64,000 bases of DNA from Marsupella aquatica (lineage: Eukaryota; Marchantiophyta). The notes below the pieces were generated by a model that searched no databases, had not been told where the DNA came from, and saw nothing but the letters and a program-made list of their open reading frames with translations. Position numbers and translations under genes: made by a program. The stretch lies in NCBI GenBank assembly GCA_973895155.1, contig OZ316891.1:10850001-10914000 (forward strand). Reading direction: 5' to 3'. How positions within the stretch are numbered: the first letter of the stretch is position 1; every line of letters begins with the position of its first letter. Below are positions 33,801 to 47,703 of the stretch, piece after piece.

Positions 33801-36800
33801 CCACTTGTACGTATTTATTCCGAAAACAAAAGTGAGATTTCGAAGAGGTTTTTAGCATCCAGCAGTTCTTATTGAAGTTGTCCCGGAATCTGGATTAGTT
33901 CTGTTAGTGTTGTCGGAATATCAAAGCTCTGCGTTAGCATATTATCTTGCTCACCGGAACTTTTTGGTTAAAACAGAACAATCGTCTTCTTTTGTATCTC
34001 GTGTCCTTTTGTGCCAGGTTACTTTATATCCCCGGAATGCCCAGACGAGGGACCCTGTCTTACAGGATGGAGTTTTCAAAGGTGGGAAAGTTCTCGCCAA
34101 CCAGTGGTTATACATCCTTTGTTTGAAGGGAGTGGAGCTTACCCTGCTTCTGCCCCTGCAAACATTACATCTTGGACTGTTGTGTCCAACCAAAGTATCA
34201 CCCAGAAGAGCAATACTTCGAGGCAACAGACGAGCGCGGTTACCGCAGACTTTGTAGGATGGAAGAACTTTAATCGACCGAACAATCCTAGATGTGTTGC
34301 AAAGATTCTATTCTCGCCAATAGGAGATTTTGCCATATCTCTTGCACCCGGTGAAGTCTATGTGTTCGCAGCATCTTCCATGATTCCTACGAATAGCTTT
34401 GTGGTTCGTACTGGTATAAGCTACCCGCCCGGAGTTGCTTTCTCGCCTACGAGTTGCTGTGTAGCATTAGCGAGGCACCACAATCAGGAAGATTGTAGCC
34501 TCCTCAAAATTGCGTGCTTGGAGCCTCCTAGCTCAACTGGCTCTCAAGGAAGTATGGGTGGCTCTTTAACATGGGAGCGCCATCTAGCAGATAGGTAAGA
34601 CTTTGAAGTATTTGATGATCCATAAGTCGATTGGCTGCAAGGCCTTTTTTTGTGCAGCTGCTTTTCCGAAATTGATACTGAAGTTGCTTCTTGTTTCCAG
34701 ATTCTGGTGGAGCCTTGTGAATGAATTGGACTGGTGGGATATTATTGCTTGCACTCAATTTGCTGTTGAAGACAGTATTGGTATGAATTCTCTGACTCAT
34801 GACCGTCCATCGTCATCTTGCACAATACACAAAAATATCTAATACGATTTGATTCTGCCTTCCACGTAGTTTAGAGAATCAACATAGTTCAGTGATCTTG
34901 GAACTTCATAGCAACATCGGTTGGTTCACATTGCTGTCATTAGTCCTGAGTAGCACTTGAAAGATCTTGGTTCTTGCCCACCGAGGAGCGTATCACATGT
35001 TAAAAATTACTCCATCCATGGAGGCTTTTACACGTGTTGTTGTTGAACTAAAGCTTTGTTTAAAACGCGGACTTCATGTCGAAGGAATTCAGAAATCTGT
35101 GTACCTGCGGAGGCTAGATCATCATGGATAAAATGTTTTCGTCTGCGCAGTGACAGTTGCCAAGGTGGCAGCAGTATTGGATGGGGACTTTCATGCGCTT
35201 CCCAATTCTTCGCACCGGCAACATTACAGCAAGGTAGGAGAACCGTACCTCCTCTCCTGGTTACGCCAGAGAGAAAGAAATAGATCATTCGATTTTGAAG
35301 TTGTAAGTACGATTTGTTCATTAAACGGACTGGATGGACTGGAAATGACTCAAGGAGTTGGGAGATATCCCGACAAAAACTTGTAATTTATCTTCGATCG
35401 CCGCTCTTGAGAATCACATTAATAGAAAGGGGCTGATAAATTTCTGATTTTAGGATTAATCAGGACATATTTGATAGCTTTAGGACTTCCGATAACTTTA
35501 CAGAAGACTCCAGCCCAATAAGGAGCTCGCTATGGATGTTAGATGCTTTTAAGCCTAGCGTATTCCAAGACTGTTCTGGAAAGACCAAGAAAAAGCTAGA
35601 AAATAGGACCTCTGCTGATTTCTAAGGAAAACGAAATTCGATTTCTTGGTTGTTTCGTATGTCCTGCAGAAAGTAAATGTTCAGGACTCCCGCATCGCAG
35701 GAGTTGATTGCAGATAGAGTTTCCTATTTTCAAGACTTCTCACGGGCTGGGTTGATATAGTGGGATGATCTGACGTTAGTACTTGTGGTGTTGTACAGGT
35801 GTTAGACAAAATAAAATGCCGAATGCTCGAGGGAACCGATGCTGCCGATATCAGGGCTCTAGTATTAGACATGCAAGCAAGACTTCTTCTTGACATGTTA
35901 GGAAAGGGAATAGAGGGCGCGCTGACAAATCCTGCCTCTCTTGTTGTGGAGCCCTGGCTAGCATCTAGTGAGACTTTACAAGCACTTGCAGCTGATGCAA
36001 TGGCTGTTGATCCTGCGCTTGTGCCCTCGATTCAGGTATGGATTGTCGATCTTCTACGACTTAGACAATCTTACGCCTCTGTACCCCTTCCCCATTTGAT
36101 ATTGTGTTAGTGTTCTAGCCGGCAAGTCATAATAGTGCTTTTTTTTACCGCATACTATCTTGCTAGAAAATAATGGGGCCAATGTTAGATGGTATGGTCA
36201 TAACAGTAGCTTTTGCTGAATCCGTGAATAGGTAATAAGCCAACCTGGATGGATCTCTAGTGCTAATCATTCTCTGATCTTGGTGTTGTGAAGGCCTACG
36301 TTGACTCTATTCTAGACCTCGCATCACATTTCTTGACTCGGCTCAGACGCTATGCCAGCTTCTGCCGAACATTAGCTTCACATTCTGTTGCCAACTCCTC
36401 TGGGGATAAATTTAGTCGACCTGGTGCAAATTTAAGCAACGGGGGGACTACACAAGCTGGACAAGGTCAGTTGTTGATACCAACCTTTGTTCGTCGCTCA
36501 TATTTTGTGTTTCTTGGATTTTATTTTCTCCCCATTCCCGTGTCGGGAATAGAGCTGACCGTCGGCGGGCCCAAATTCCGTACCATCTCGTTAAGGACAA
36601 ACACACTTATTCGTATGTCAAGGGCTGGTAAGGTTTTGCGCGTTGAATCGGATTAAAGGTTGTTGCTCTATCCAACTGAGCTAAGAATGCGGCGCAACAC
36701 TAACCATTTCGCAAAACAAAAGTGAGTTCCAGAGAAGAAAGAAGCTTGTTTACCCGTGGTTATAAACAATCGTATGCCTCTAAGCGTTTCCCCAGTTTTG

Positions 36801-39082
36801 GCGGGCAATGAATTGGCTCGGTTGCCAGTTTTTGGTCAGCGGTTTCGTGTCGGGTAGCTTTATATCGCCCCGACCGGCGGCTCGGACAGGAACGATGACT
36901 GGAGATGAATTATTATAGAGAAGCTGACAGAAAGTCTAAAATGGGGTCTACGTTTGGTTCCCTTTAGAATAGTGCGGATGTTCTCAAATAGCCCATCTCT
37001 GTTCCACTTCAATAAGTAGTGTCTTTCGATTATACACCTTGAATTGAAGTTTCGGCCCCCCAAGTCCTCACTTTGCATACGACTTGAATTTCAGGGTCAG
37101 CAACTCAGCCAAACTCAGGCGCTAACGCAGGAGCCACTCCTGGGGTGAATGCATTTTTTCAATCAGCAATTGCAGTAGCTAAAGGCAATAGCAGTGCCGA
37201 AGGTGCTACTCCTAATGCACCAGGCTCTGGAACTGCACAATCTGCTCCCTTGCCCCTGACTGTGAGCACTGCAACCTTCCCTGGAATACCAGCTGTAAGG
37301 CTCGTTGGAGATCCTCAATTTCTTCACAGGCTGTGCCAACTACTTTTCTTCTGCGTCATTTTCCGTAAAAAACAGGTTCCACGTTTTGTTCCTGGGTCCA
37401 GAATAGCACCAGACACTACCGCAGCAGCTGGAAAAGTTGTTCCCAAGACTGAAGATAGTAGCGCTACCAGTGCAGTTACAAGGTCTTCAAGTGGTGGTTC
37501 TATTGTTAAGGCAGAAGATGGCACACGGGTTGCATCTACTAGTAAGTCTGAGGAAAATCCGCGATCTGTTCGTGTTGGAAATGGAAATGCTGGTCAAGGC
37601 TACACACCAGACGAGGTAACCGATGTCTTTCATCTCTCACGTTATCCAATCCTAGTTTCTAACCGTTAGTTCCGAGTCTTTCCGCGTATGCGTTTGTGCA
37701 GCTGAGACTCGAGATCTGTCTTTGGTAGTGCGAGATTCGTTTGTCTTATCGTGTTGTACACAGAGTAGGTCCTACACCGTTATCAAAAGATCATGTTTAC
37801 TGTTTCAGGTTACCTCTCACGTTCTGGAAGTGAGTGATGTCCCATTCCCCTTATGGTCGTTCTGAATATGTAAATCTTGAAATATGCAGGTGAAGTTCCT
37901 TTTTCTGGTGCTCGTTGATCTTTGCAAGAGAACTTCAATGCACCCACATCCAATGCCAAAGTCTCAGGTTGGAATCGCCCAACCTATCATGAGACTGCAC
38001 TATGCTGACGGTCAATGCAGTGTGACACCAGATGTTGTGGAGCAATCACTTTCACCTCACATGCAGGTGTGTTGCATTGTTCCAAAAGCTTGTTACTGGT
38101 GACATAGCGTAAGCCAGCTTGTTCAACTTAGGCTTATGTGAACTTTTTCGGAAGTAGAGCTGGTCAAGAGAACCGTGGTAGTGGTTTTGGCCCGATTAGT
38201 TATACGCCAACCCAATTTTCTGATTTCTTTGCAGAATTTGTTTAGTTATGCATTTGTCCTCAATCAGCATGAAACGAAGTGAAACTCATATTCGTGGGAT
38301 TGCAAGCAAGAGTAGATCCTAACGATCGTCGCTGTTTTGTCCCAGCCACAATTACCACGTCCACGTGGAGCTGATGCTGCTGGACTGTTGATGAGAGAGC
38401 TGGAACTTCACCCACCAGCAGAAGAATGGAATCGACGGGTTGTCTCCCTTGGTCCTTGGAACAGTCCTCATTCTGATCTAGAAAGTGTGCAAGAGGAAGA
38501 TCAAACTCCATTTGAACTTTGGCCAAGGAAGCGTAGATATGCTGAGCGGGATGCCGCACTTGGATTGAGAACGGCTATTGGCCTTGGGAGCTTCTCAGGT
38601 TTTATGGGCTCTCGCCGGGATGTCGTCACAGGAGCATGGAAAACTGCTCATCATGCAATTTGGCATAAGGTACTTTTCATCAAACCTCTCCTGGAGCTTT
38701 ATGTTTACAGATTGTAGGAAGATGAGTGTGGTCAACTTGCAATGGAAATCCTCAGAGAATCATACAGCCTCATCTCTGGGAGTTCTTACAGAGATGAGTA
38801 GCAAACGTGATTGTTGTGACTGCAAGCGGAGCTACTCTGCTGGGACGACTTTAGTCCTTAGTCTCCAAATACTCTTTATCTATCTTGCCCACATTACTAA
38901 ACATGTCTTCCTGTGTATAGTGTATGCGATGTGGGAGACAAACAGCCTCTCTTGCAGCTCCGACTTTGGCCTCAGGTGGTTCAGCTACTCCTTTGGCCTC
39001 AGGTGGTTCAGTTGCATGGTGGACAGGAAGGTGGGCATATGGTTGTCCGATGTGTGGCGGAAGGTGGGCACGGATGCTCTAG
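30814..39082 (+). CDS. MED16: Mediator complex subunit 16 (SFR6-like)
   Basis: Sixteen exons keep one phase throughout and give 1189 residues: 30814-30983, 31199-31267, 31537-31625, 31956-32068, 32184-32285, 32636-32723, 32954-33559, 34018-34594, 34701-34780, 35151-35233, 35799-36035, 36294-36465, 37095-37615, 37890-38066, 38346-38669, 38921-39082. The acidic N-terminus (EEDEEDDEEEEEE) leads into the WD-like N-terminal domain (SAVAWCAKSNIIACATEICA, WSCEHEWRQ, RWPNFLCMCSIF). Then come AKVAAVLDGDFHALPN, RALVLDMQARLLLDMLGKGI, YVDSILDLASHFLTRLRRYA and LHRLCQLLFFC. The last exon has the paired-cysteine end CMRC...GCPMCGGRWAR. These are the landmarks of plant MED16, a Mediator tail subunit acting in the nucleus in cold, iron and defence transcription. 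The length is somewhat shorter than in Arabidopsis. The Ala/Gly/Ser stretch between the cysteine pairs of the last exon is itself a short duplication. Confidence 0.95.
36656..36695 (-). tRNA. tRNA-like remnant (D-arm/A-box only), in a MED16 intron
   Basis: Read on the minus strand, TTAGCTCAGTTGGATAGAGC is a typical tRNA D-arm with an A box. The parts that should form the anticodon arm and the T-arm (about 36610-36665) do not pair well and there is no clear B box. It is probably a pseudo-tRNA or tRNA-derived SINE piece within intron 36466-37094. Confidence 0.3.
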
Positions 39083-39182
39083 TGTTTGGGGTTTAGGTCA
39101 TGGTGGACAGGAAGGTGGGCATATGGTTGTCCGATGTGTGGCGGAAGGTGGGCACGGATGCTCTAGTGTTTGGGGTTTAGGT
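39015..39182. repeat. Perfect 84-bp tandem duplication of the MED16 terminal exon end
   Basis: The segment 39015-39098 is repeated base for base (by eye) at 39099-39182. It includes the second cysteine pair and the stop codon (39080-39082), so the second copy falls in the 3' UTR and does not change the protein. Confidence 0.93.
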
Positions 39183-41642
39183 CATTGCAGTTAAGATGTT
39201 AATTAGGGGAATCGGAGAAATCTCTTCTCTCAACTGTAAATTATTCCCGATTTCCATTCTTTGTAGATAATTTTAAGATGTGACGCGCAAATGACCCTTA
39301 GAATAGTCTATCTAGAAACTGGTAGAGCATGTACAGGCCCATTGTGGAGAGTGCCAAGTTCTTTTGACGAGAGGTGGGAGTAGAAATGCATTGTTTCTCT
39401 TACTGGGGACAACCTATGTCTGACGGAACCAGTTTTCCAATGGCAACGATCATATTGTCGTGATCCCAGCCGAGACTTTGAAGGGTGGTCGTGTATGGCA
39501 TTCGAAGTACACCAGGGACCCTCCCTAGGACGGAGAGGCAAGGAGACCCTTCTCGCTGGACCAGGGAACACCTACAGTATTCAAAAAGCTTGGGTAAGTT
39601 GGGTCGCTTCAGTGCATGAATCAACATGGTGATGATCAACAGGAATTCCCAACAAATTGGCCTGGGACGGGCAGATGGAAATAAAGTTTCCATTCAAGCT
39701 TGGGGAACTCATTTCTTCGCAAAAGTTTTGTTTGTGAATTTGGTACAGAGCCACCAATGTGTTGGAGGGTGTGAATGCCAATTGAATTATATGAGTCTAG
39801 CTAAGGAGGTCGCTCGAACAAAATGGAAGCATATGGCACGGATGGCAATTAGATGTGGGTAGCTTTATCATCTCACACTGATGGATCGTGATTGTCAGAG
39901 TAGAGAGTTTGCGGAGAATGTATGCGGAAACATCAGCCTTGACTTGCAAATCAAGACCCAAACTAAAACATATCTGCTAAGATCCTCGAGGAGATTTACT
40001 TTGATAGAGATGGCGGGGCACTGAAAGGCAACTCTGCAGAGGGCATTTCCATGGTTGCTAATGATATGGTTTTCGCTCAAATGCTTCAAATCATTTTCAT
40101 TCATATGCTTAAAATTTTGCGGCATGTGTTTGTATCCACTGAAAGAACATCATTGTTTTGCCTCGTCTGGATTTGCATTATTGTTTCTCCTGGTTGGAGG
40201 AATATAAAGAGCAATTCAGAACTGTCCTACCTGAACGATCTCCGAACAGCAGGCTTGATCTGCATTCTTCACTGTCCAAAATTACTGGACCATGGTCCCA
40301 CAACATATAGACGAAGTAAATGATAATAGCTTGCAGTCTACAAATTCTGGCCATAGGTTGATGATGGGTGAGCCCGTGGGTTTATCACGTCCATCAAAAT
40401 TCCCATCCACTGTCTTCGTCAAGTGAGCTGCTGAATTTTCTCGTCAGTCGTAACTCGTACGCAACCTAGACCACTGGAGAAGGTGAGGAGTTGTGGCAGA
40501 AAGGGGGGACGTTCCATTAGAACCAAAGACACCAACCACATGGAAAAACCTTTGAATGACTGACAGCGAAATGTTTATCCGTTTCAAGTTTTATCTGATT
40601 CAAGACTGCAGCTGACCAATATGAACTCTGCAATATTGTGCGAACGCATGGTCTAATTATTCCCTTGTCTTTGCATCGATTCCTGACCCTGAAGTAGGAA
40701 TTAATCGGTACGTGAGGAACAGTCTTTACATGCTTACTTGCTCTCTTTTCTGCTTTCCACGAAGTACCCGATGCTGGTTCGGTGCACCTGTTGATGTTGA
40801 AGGTCATACAGGGTGCAGAATCTGTCGAGTACATACATGCTCTTGCTCCCATCTCACCGACATATTTTTCGAAGGAGGCTGTGCAAGCTCTGCATCGTAC
40901 AGCTATGGAGAACATTCCCCTTTGGTTCACGATGTCAACCAGACGTATGTCTACGGTACTGCGGGTAGTGTTATGGAGACAGTCGGCAGTGCCTTCATCC
41001 GTATGCCTCAACTCCAGACAAGAAGTTTCTCAAGGTTGAAATTTGAGAGTCTCCAACAGCTACTGCTTCAAGGCATTCCAGGTATCTAGCCAGGTTACGG
41101 CTCGCTCGTCTGATTCGATGTCGTCGCCATGGCTTTTAGGACCAAGAGTATATGGTACTCTATATAGACCCAGACACCAAGTCTCCAAGAGTCCTAAGTG
41201 AAGCTTTAGCAAGGATCCTTGAGGTGATATATCAGATACTGGGGAACCACTTATGTACAGATGGGAAATTGTCAACATTCTGTTTAATGTTCATTGCTTT
41301 TACCTCGAAAGGGGGCCGAATTCCATGCTTGAAGTAATTCTTTCTAACCGTGGCATCGGACATGCTCTATCAAATTTCAAGGGATACAAGTTGCAAATTT
41401 GCACTGGCCCCCTTTGTGCCCTATTCGCATCTCACAAGCCTCTAAATCCAGCCACCCGTCTGGTACTTCGTCCTCAAAAGTCTCTTTGGTTGCGTTCACA
41501 GGGAATTCGTCGTAATATTTGTGATACCCACAAAGTACCCCTGCCTGATGTTCGTCACTGAGAAGCTCCTGAATGATGTGGTTGTGGACTCTTTGGTCCA
41601 GCTGTTGAATTTCCACTTCGCTCAAATTACCTTTCAGAGACT
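39183..41642. other. Intergenic region with unassigned coding-like patches
   Basis: The + strand patch at 39390-39610 (containing FEGWSCMAFEVHQGPSLG in one frame) and overlapping ORFs at 40712-41089 look protein-like but fit no family I know and have no shared splice frame. They may be old gene fragments. MED16 3' UTR occupies the start of the interval and the O-fucosyltransferase 3' UTR the end. Confidence 0.35.
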
Positions 41643-44600
41643 TCAGTATTTCACCAGCTCGCCTGCGTGCCAAGACATTAGCGCGCAACATTTAGTCTCA
41701 CAATTGTTGCATTTGCAGCCTGCGAAATTCTTTCCTAAGCTTTGAAGGGATATTCCATACCTGCGCGCCAAGCGAGAGCGGAAAACTGCCAAGCTCCACG
41801 TTGACTGTCCACTGCCTAGAAAAACTTCTGCTTGATTGCAAAGCTCTTGTTCCACACCAGCATTGAGGCGACTATTCACTTTCTCTTCAGGATCGTGGAG
41901 CCCAAAGAATTCTCTGAGTGCTATGCTCCCTTCGTCTGGAATGTACTCTCCGTTTGAGAAGTTTGGCAACCCCTCAATTCTCCACAGGCCCACCACTATC
42001 ATGTTCCTCTCCCGCAACCGCTCCACAACCTGGCAGTCAGCAAAAATACCTTGTTTTAGAATACTATTTAGATCTTTCTAAAATCTGTATAATAGACAAC
42101 ATCTTTAATAGTTGTGCGGAATTTTGGATGATCGTAATTTATCTCTCACCTCTTTTATTAGACGAACGCCCTCTTCGCCTCGAATCCATCCATCAGTGGC
42201 CAAGTATATCGTGCTGAGATTTCTCTTATACGCTCGATCACAAATAGCACCTACAACATCCTCCTTAGTCACTGTAACAGCATGAAAGTGGCACGCCTTA
42301 GACGAGCTATCTATCCATTCCTTAGCCGAGGGATGCAGGCCTGTATTTATAATAGCTCCATCGCCACACCTCAGGAAGCAGCTTCCCATTTCCCGTTCTC
42401 CACACAAAGATTCTTCAAACCTCCAGTGCACTGCACACATACAGCAAAAGGTACGTAGCATTCAGTAATTCGAGATCATGTAGAAATTGTTATGGAAAGG
42501 CCATCATACCTAAGTCCGATGAAGAATCCATAAAATCTTCAGCTCACGCTGTCTTAAAAAGAAAGGAGGAGGGAGGAAGTTAAGGAAATGGAGAAGCCAA
42601 ATGAGCACCTGCTAAATATTTAATGTCGTGGCCGATAATCCGATTACTAATGGTGGTTGCAGAGTGTTCAAGGCTGCGGGAAGCCGTCAGGTAGGCAGAC
42701 ACTGCGAGGTATGCACCTCGCCAGCGTAAGCCTGGGAACAAACCACCCAATGCTACACAGCTCATTTTGGACTGCCCTAAAGCTTTTTGAACGTCTCCGG
42801 TCTTGGTCCAGCTCACAAATGACCAATTCAGGTCCTTGCCTTCTGACCAAATCTGCCAAGTCAATTCATAGATCAATCATTTCAACAATCAGGGGGTACA
42901 CTGGACCAGCTAAGCCTTAATTTCCCGCAGACGAACTATGGCCATTGCAACTAAGGTCTGACAACTCAGGAAGCATGCTTCACACCAAGGGTTGAAAATC
43001 GTGGTGCAGGCAAACCTCCACTTGGATTTTCCCACCCGCTGAAGCCCAGTGAACCGGTCCAATTAGAGCTGTCTAATTGACTTTTGACCAATGTCTAGAC
43101 GTCCATTCCGTTGTTTCCTTTACGACTATCCGTGGAATATTGAAATCTGGTTCCCTACCAATAATTTCATATTTTTCATATTTGAAAACGTCCCAAACAG
43201 TCGTTGTGGATGTTTCAAATTGTGTGCAAGACAATATAGAATAAAGAATGATTGTTCGCAGTTTGCATCTTTCCAATCTGAGGTAGAATTCCAATCGTTG
43301 TTTAATTGTTTATCCATGACTGTGTTCAGAATTGTTTTCCCAGTGGGTATTTCAGAGTTCATTAATTCCAGATGAACGATTGAGTTTTACTGTTCTTTGT
43401 TAGAAAAACTAGGTAAAAACGAGCCTGCAAACAAAAGTAAAGCAATGACCCTAAACAGGGCTGAGAACACATCCTCACCGCATCAGTGGTTTTTTGGTCA
43501 AACTGCGACTCAAGCGATCTTTTGCGTGCACCTTTGAGGAACCATGAGTCATCCAAACTGTGGTTGCAACTCCTCAAGCATTGATCCACGTTGGCGACCC
43601 GCACAAACTTTGATAGTACCTCCATATTGTACCGTTCTTCAACCCCCAAGCCCTGCCCTTTAAGCCATAGCCCACCTACAAGATATGATTCATCGTAATT
43701 GTAAGTCCACTGGCCAGTCTTTTGGAGTATTGTCACTGTCACTGCAGTAGTTAAATTTCTGGTTTGGATTCCATCTTTGGTTCTTCCTCTCTCCTTCCTC
43801 TCTCCTGGTGCAGGCTTCTCCGGCCTTCTGGGCTTCATGACCTCTGTTCCACCTGGGTGCCGACCCCCTTTGCGGGGCCACCCATTTTCGTATGCTGGCT
43901 TTTTGAACGAAATTTAATTTGGTTTTCTTCAAGGCAAAAATTGTAAGTCGGTACTACTAAGAATGCTCACGTTTAGTTGCAGTTAAATTCATGGCCCACT
44001 ACACTCAAGCTTTACTTCAACTCAACTGGCAGTCTACATCTATTTGAAATGGTCAAATTTACTTGCACTGAATTGTGAGCACTCTGTATCTCAACACACA
44101 TGGTTAATTGGTAATTACAAAGAAAGAAACTAAGGACTAAATGTTCCTCTAAAATTAGGAATTTGAAGCTGAGATGAACAACCTATTTTACCTAAAGATT
44201 TGCCTGAACTAGATGTTTTTCACACTAGAAAATTGAGCATGTCATAAACATTATGAGCATGCATTGGAACGAAAGGAGTTTGAGTGTAATACTATGTTTC
44301 AAACGATTGATGCATATTTACCAGTTTGTCGTGTCAACTGCTGTGATCTAGTAGTAGTTCTATTTCTAAAGTTAATGAACCAATTTTTTAGAATGCGAAC
44401 TTATACCAGTACATTGCTAGTGTGAGGAAGGTTGATGGCAGAAGCTGCCTTTCAAGATTTAAGGTCAGAATCCTGTAGGTGAGTGCTGTTCGTTACAGTG
44501 AACATTAATGGTGAGAAGGTGAATTAGTTGGATTATTGAACCGAGTTGCATTGAATCAAACTCTTCAACTGACAACAATTGAATGAAATTCTTAAGCTGG

Positions 44601-46250
44601 GTCGAGTTAGATTCAGCTCAATTGTCAGTTCATTCATTGAAACTCAGCTATTTTACCTCTGTGCTTGGCGGGGCCATCTTGGAAGGGTGTAAGGCACAGC
44701 GTGCGGTTGAGGGAGTGCGCCACCACTGCTGCAGATATGTACTCCATTAGCTGGTTCCCAGTCCCCACAAAGTCGCTCAGGAGCGGCCATAAGTACTTCT
44801 CCCTTTCTTCCCGGGGAACGTCCTCCTCCTTCACGTACTCCTCGCCGACGACGCCCTGCATTCGTTTTGTCAAATAATTGTTAGTACTCGATTACTCGGC
44901 CAAATCAACCTTACGCGACTGCCGTTAGAAAATCATCCTTGAACATATTGCAGTCTTCACTGCTGCATGCTGTGCCAACGATATACTTGAAAATTACCCT
45001 TGAGCATGCTGTTCCATCGATATGCAGGTTCAATAGCTGCTCGATAGTCAAAACTAACATTTACGAACATGAATTGAATTGGTAATGAGATCGCTTGCGT
45101 TAAGTAAATTGAGTTGAGCAGGTGGAGTATGGAATGAACAGCTTGAATGGACGAATCATTGACAGGTGATCATAAGCGAGTTGTCGGTGAGGTAAGGTTA
45201 GGTAGACATTCCCCCTGAGTGATTCTTATATACTGGCAGCCACCAGGGTAGCTACGTCCTCAAGAGCGACGTATGATGACCTTTCCAGCATTCAACTTCA
45301 TTGAGTTCTAAATTGAAGAAGGCACTGTTCTGAGGCATTTCATCGCATTTTTGTGATGGAATCAATTCACTTAATCAACATACTTGGCCTTGAACTCGGT
45401 CGAGAAACCTCCAGTTTTTATTTAGCATGTATAGTACAAGCATGCTGTACATCTAAGAAGTCAGTCCCCAGGGCCTGTTTTGAATTTCAAGCTAAGCTGT
45501 TCGACACAAATCGCGCACAACGAGCCGATAATTTTATTATTAGTCTCACAGTGCTTGGAGGCGTCGAATTCGAACATGTCAACTACGGGGTCCTGAATAA
45601 TTAAGTGAAGGGAACGGAACAGAATACTGTCGATCAGCAGGAGTACTCTTCATTGCTAAGCTTAGACCCTGGCTTCCTGAAGACACCTTCTTGTCGTTAT
45701 TGTTTTCGCTAATGGAACTCCGGAAACTACGAATACTTGTGCAGTTCTCGATGCAGTTGTGAAAGGTTCCCGACGGCGTAGGAACCAATCTTCGCATTGA
45801 TTATGACAGTCCACGTACATCAGGCGTTCCACAATTGAGGGAAACTTTATCTACTGACCGCACGAAATCAAGATTGTACTTCTCGGAATCCGGCTTCACC
45901 GCAATACACAGCTCCGACGTGTTCAGTCAATTTTACTGTTACGTAAGTTAGGAGGAAACGGACAGTGAGACGGCAACTATGATGTCCACGTCATTCCAAA
46001 AGTCTTACGGCATTCATGCACCGCAATCTGTCTCCAAACATCGGATCCTTGAAGCCATCGTTTGAACTATGAGGATAGAATTTACCTTTTGCTGGATGAT
46101 TGAGCCACCGAACCGAAAGGTGACGGTGAAGTCATCGGCCGAACGAGCGGCATAACGTCTAGCTGCCAACAGCGCCAGGCCGATTAATAAGATGCACACC
46201 AGCGTAATATGCGGCCGCGGAGGGGACGCAACCGCGACAACCATCGCCAT
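41643..46250 (-). CDS. GDP-fucose protein O-fucosyltransferase family protein (type II membrane)
   Basis: Six exons with consistent phases give 490 residues: 46250-46086, 44855-44657, 43675-43479, 42852-42609, 42430-42150, 42029-41643. Residues 14-31 (HITLVCILLIGLALLAAR) form a signal anchor, so the catalytic part should lie in the Golgi or ER lumen. The N-terminal donor-binding motif is at about 86-107 (GTGNQLMEYISAAVVAHSLN), matching the GGLNNQ...A...NRTL pattern of the family. The basic/acid motif HWRFEE is at 270-275. STIYLATD (exon 5) and QAEVFLGSGQSTWS (429-442) are the usual C-terminal motifs. Family enzymes move fucose from GDP-fucose to Ser/Thr of proteins; the acceptor is unknown. 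The last 25 residues are less certain, since another ORF (41377-41691) overlaps and could be an alternative end. A 1.2-kb intron follows exon 1. Confidence 0.72.
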
Positions 46251-47494
46251 TTCCTTTCAAGTGTCGACTGGCAATAACCTCCCAACCTTAAATAATCCGA
46301 CAACGAGTATAGGACCTCGCAGCAGTTTTCACATCTACTTGACTACTCCACGATTGCATCTGTAGCTTTCCGCTGTCGCCGACAAAATTTCGCAAAGATA
46401 GCGAGATTAACAAAGCATCCAGCTCTAAAGTCGATTGATGTCACCGAAAGCGTTACGTCGCAATCAACCAAGAATTTAGTTATGCCAATGTAATGTAGCG
46501 CCGTGCGAGATGGTGTTGTCTAGTGTAGTTGGCCAAAACGAGTGCGGTTCAAATTCTTCCAAAGCACGCTCAACCCTCTAAGATTTGAACCTTACAACCC
46601 TCGATCAAGATCTTTGAAAGACACACTTCCTTCCATCTGGACGGACACTACAGCCTTGTTGTATCTGGATCTCTCAATGCGGATGTCTGCGGTGGAGAGC
46701 AATATGTGCTGTACGTTTACAACATCAGAGTGAGCCAGGAAGCTACTTAGACAGCTCCATCATATATGCCAGTCGCTCCATGCCAGGCGATCGACCGTTA
46801 CCGAAAATGGGTACCCGCAGCGTAATTCGGAACTGGAGATCTTAATTGCGTTCGATTTAAATTCCGTAGGACAACACCGTCGATCATCATTGTTCACTCT
46901 CCGACAGCCTTCACGTTACTGATCGTAATCACTGGATGCCAATCACATTTGCGAGATCCAGTGCTTTCTACGCCTAGTAAGCCTCGGTTGTAAATCCTTA
47001 TCACACTTATTTGGCGCCACTGACTCTCGTCCGAGGCTTGCTCCTAGTTCACCGCATCGATCTAATCATCTACTCCAGTACGTGAATTCGCGTCTTGCTT
47101 GCTGTTGTAACTAACATCGTTTATCACTCCAATTTGGCGCCTTTTGTACTCCAGGCTGAGCTCACGCTGGCAGGTGCTGAAAACATGCTTGATCGGCTCC
47201 GATTAGGAGCTTCCGTGCGCAATGCAATTCCCATTGCGCTCAATCAATGATCGATTGCATGCGTCCTGACAACCGTTTGGTGTCAAAGTTAGGTAGATGT
47301 ACGAAAGTCAGCCGGTAGTCGGTTCATAGTCGATCGACCGACAAACGAGGAGAAGTGGGAGCATCAAATCCGCTTCGATCAAGCTTCATGAATTCACGTG
47401 TGATAGTGTGAAGTAGGTGAGACGGCGAGTCCAGTGCAGAAACCACTTCGATATCGGGGAATAGGGCGCATCAAAGCTTCAAGTTGGGGATGAT
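46251..47494. other. Promoter side of the O-fucosyltransferase gene; no gene seen
   Basis: Mixed-composition DNA without a supported ORF. The first few hundred bases are the likely divergent promoter and 5' UTR of the minus-strand gene. Confidence 0.45.
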
Positions 47495-47703
47495 ACAAAT
47501 GGCCATAGCTACTTCATAGGGTTGTGTAAAATGGTTTTTTTTTGTTTCACTGGCCTCTAGGGTGACTTATGGTCATGGCATATCACAAATAAATTCATGG
47601 ACAATGAATTTGGTAGTCCATAATTTTTGAGTCCTTCACAAATGGCCATAGATTGTTCATAGGGTTATGCAAAATGGTTTTTGTGTTTTTGTTTCATGGC
47701 ATA
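47495..47703. repeat. Host tandem repeat, left part (unit about 150 bp)
   Basis: It contains AAATGGCCATAG, TTCATAGGGTT, CTCTAGGGTGACTTATGGTC, CATGGACAATGAATTTGGTA and TGAGTCCTTCACAAATGGCC, the same order as in 56236-56600. The Helitron has split the array. Confidence 0.88.

Noticed and set aside
40712-41089. A gene upstream of the O-fucosyltransferase 3' end
   Set aside because: Three frames look equally coding-like, none has a recognised family, and splice sites cannot be fitted; left as unassigned.
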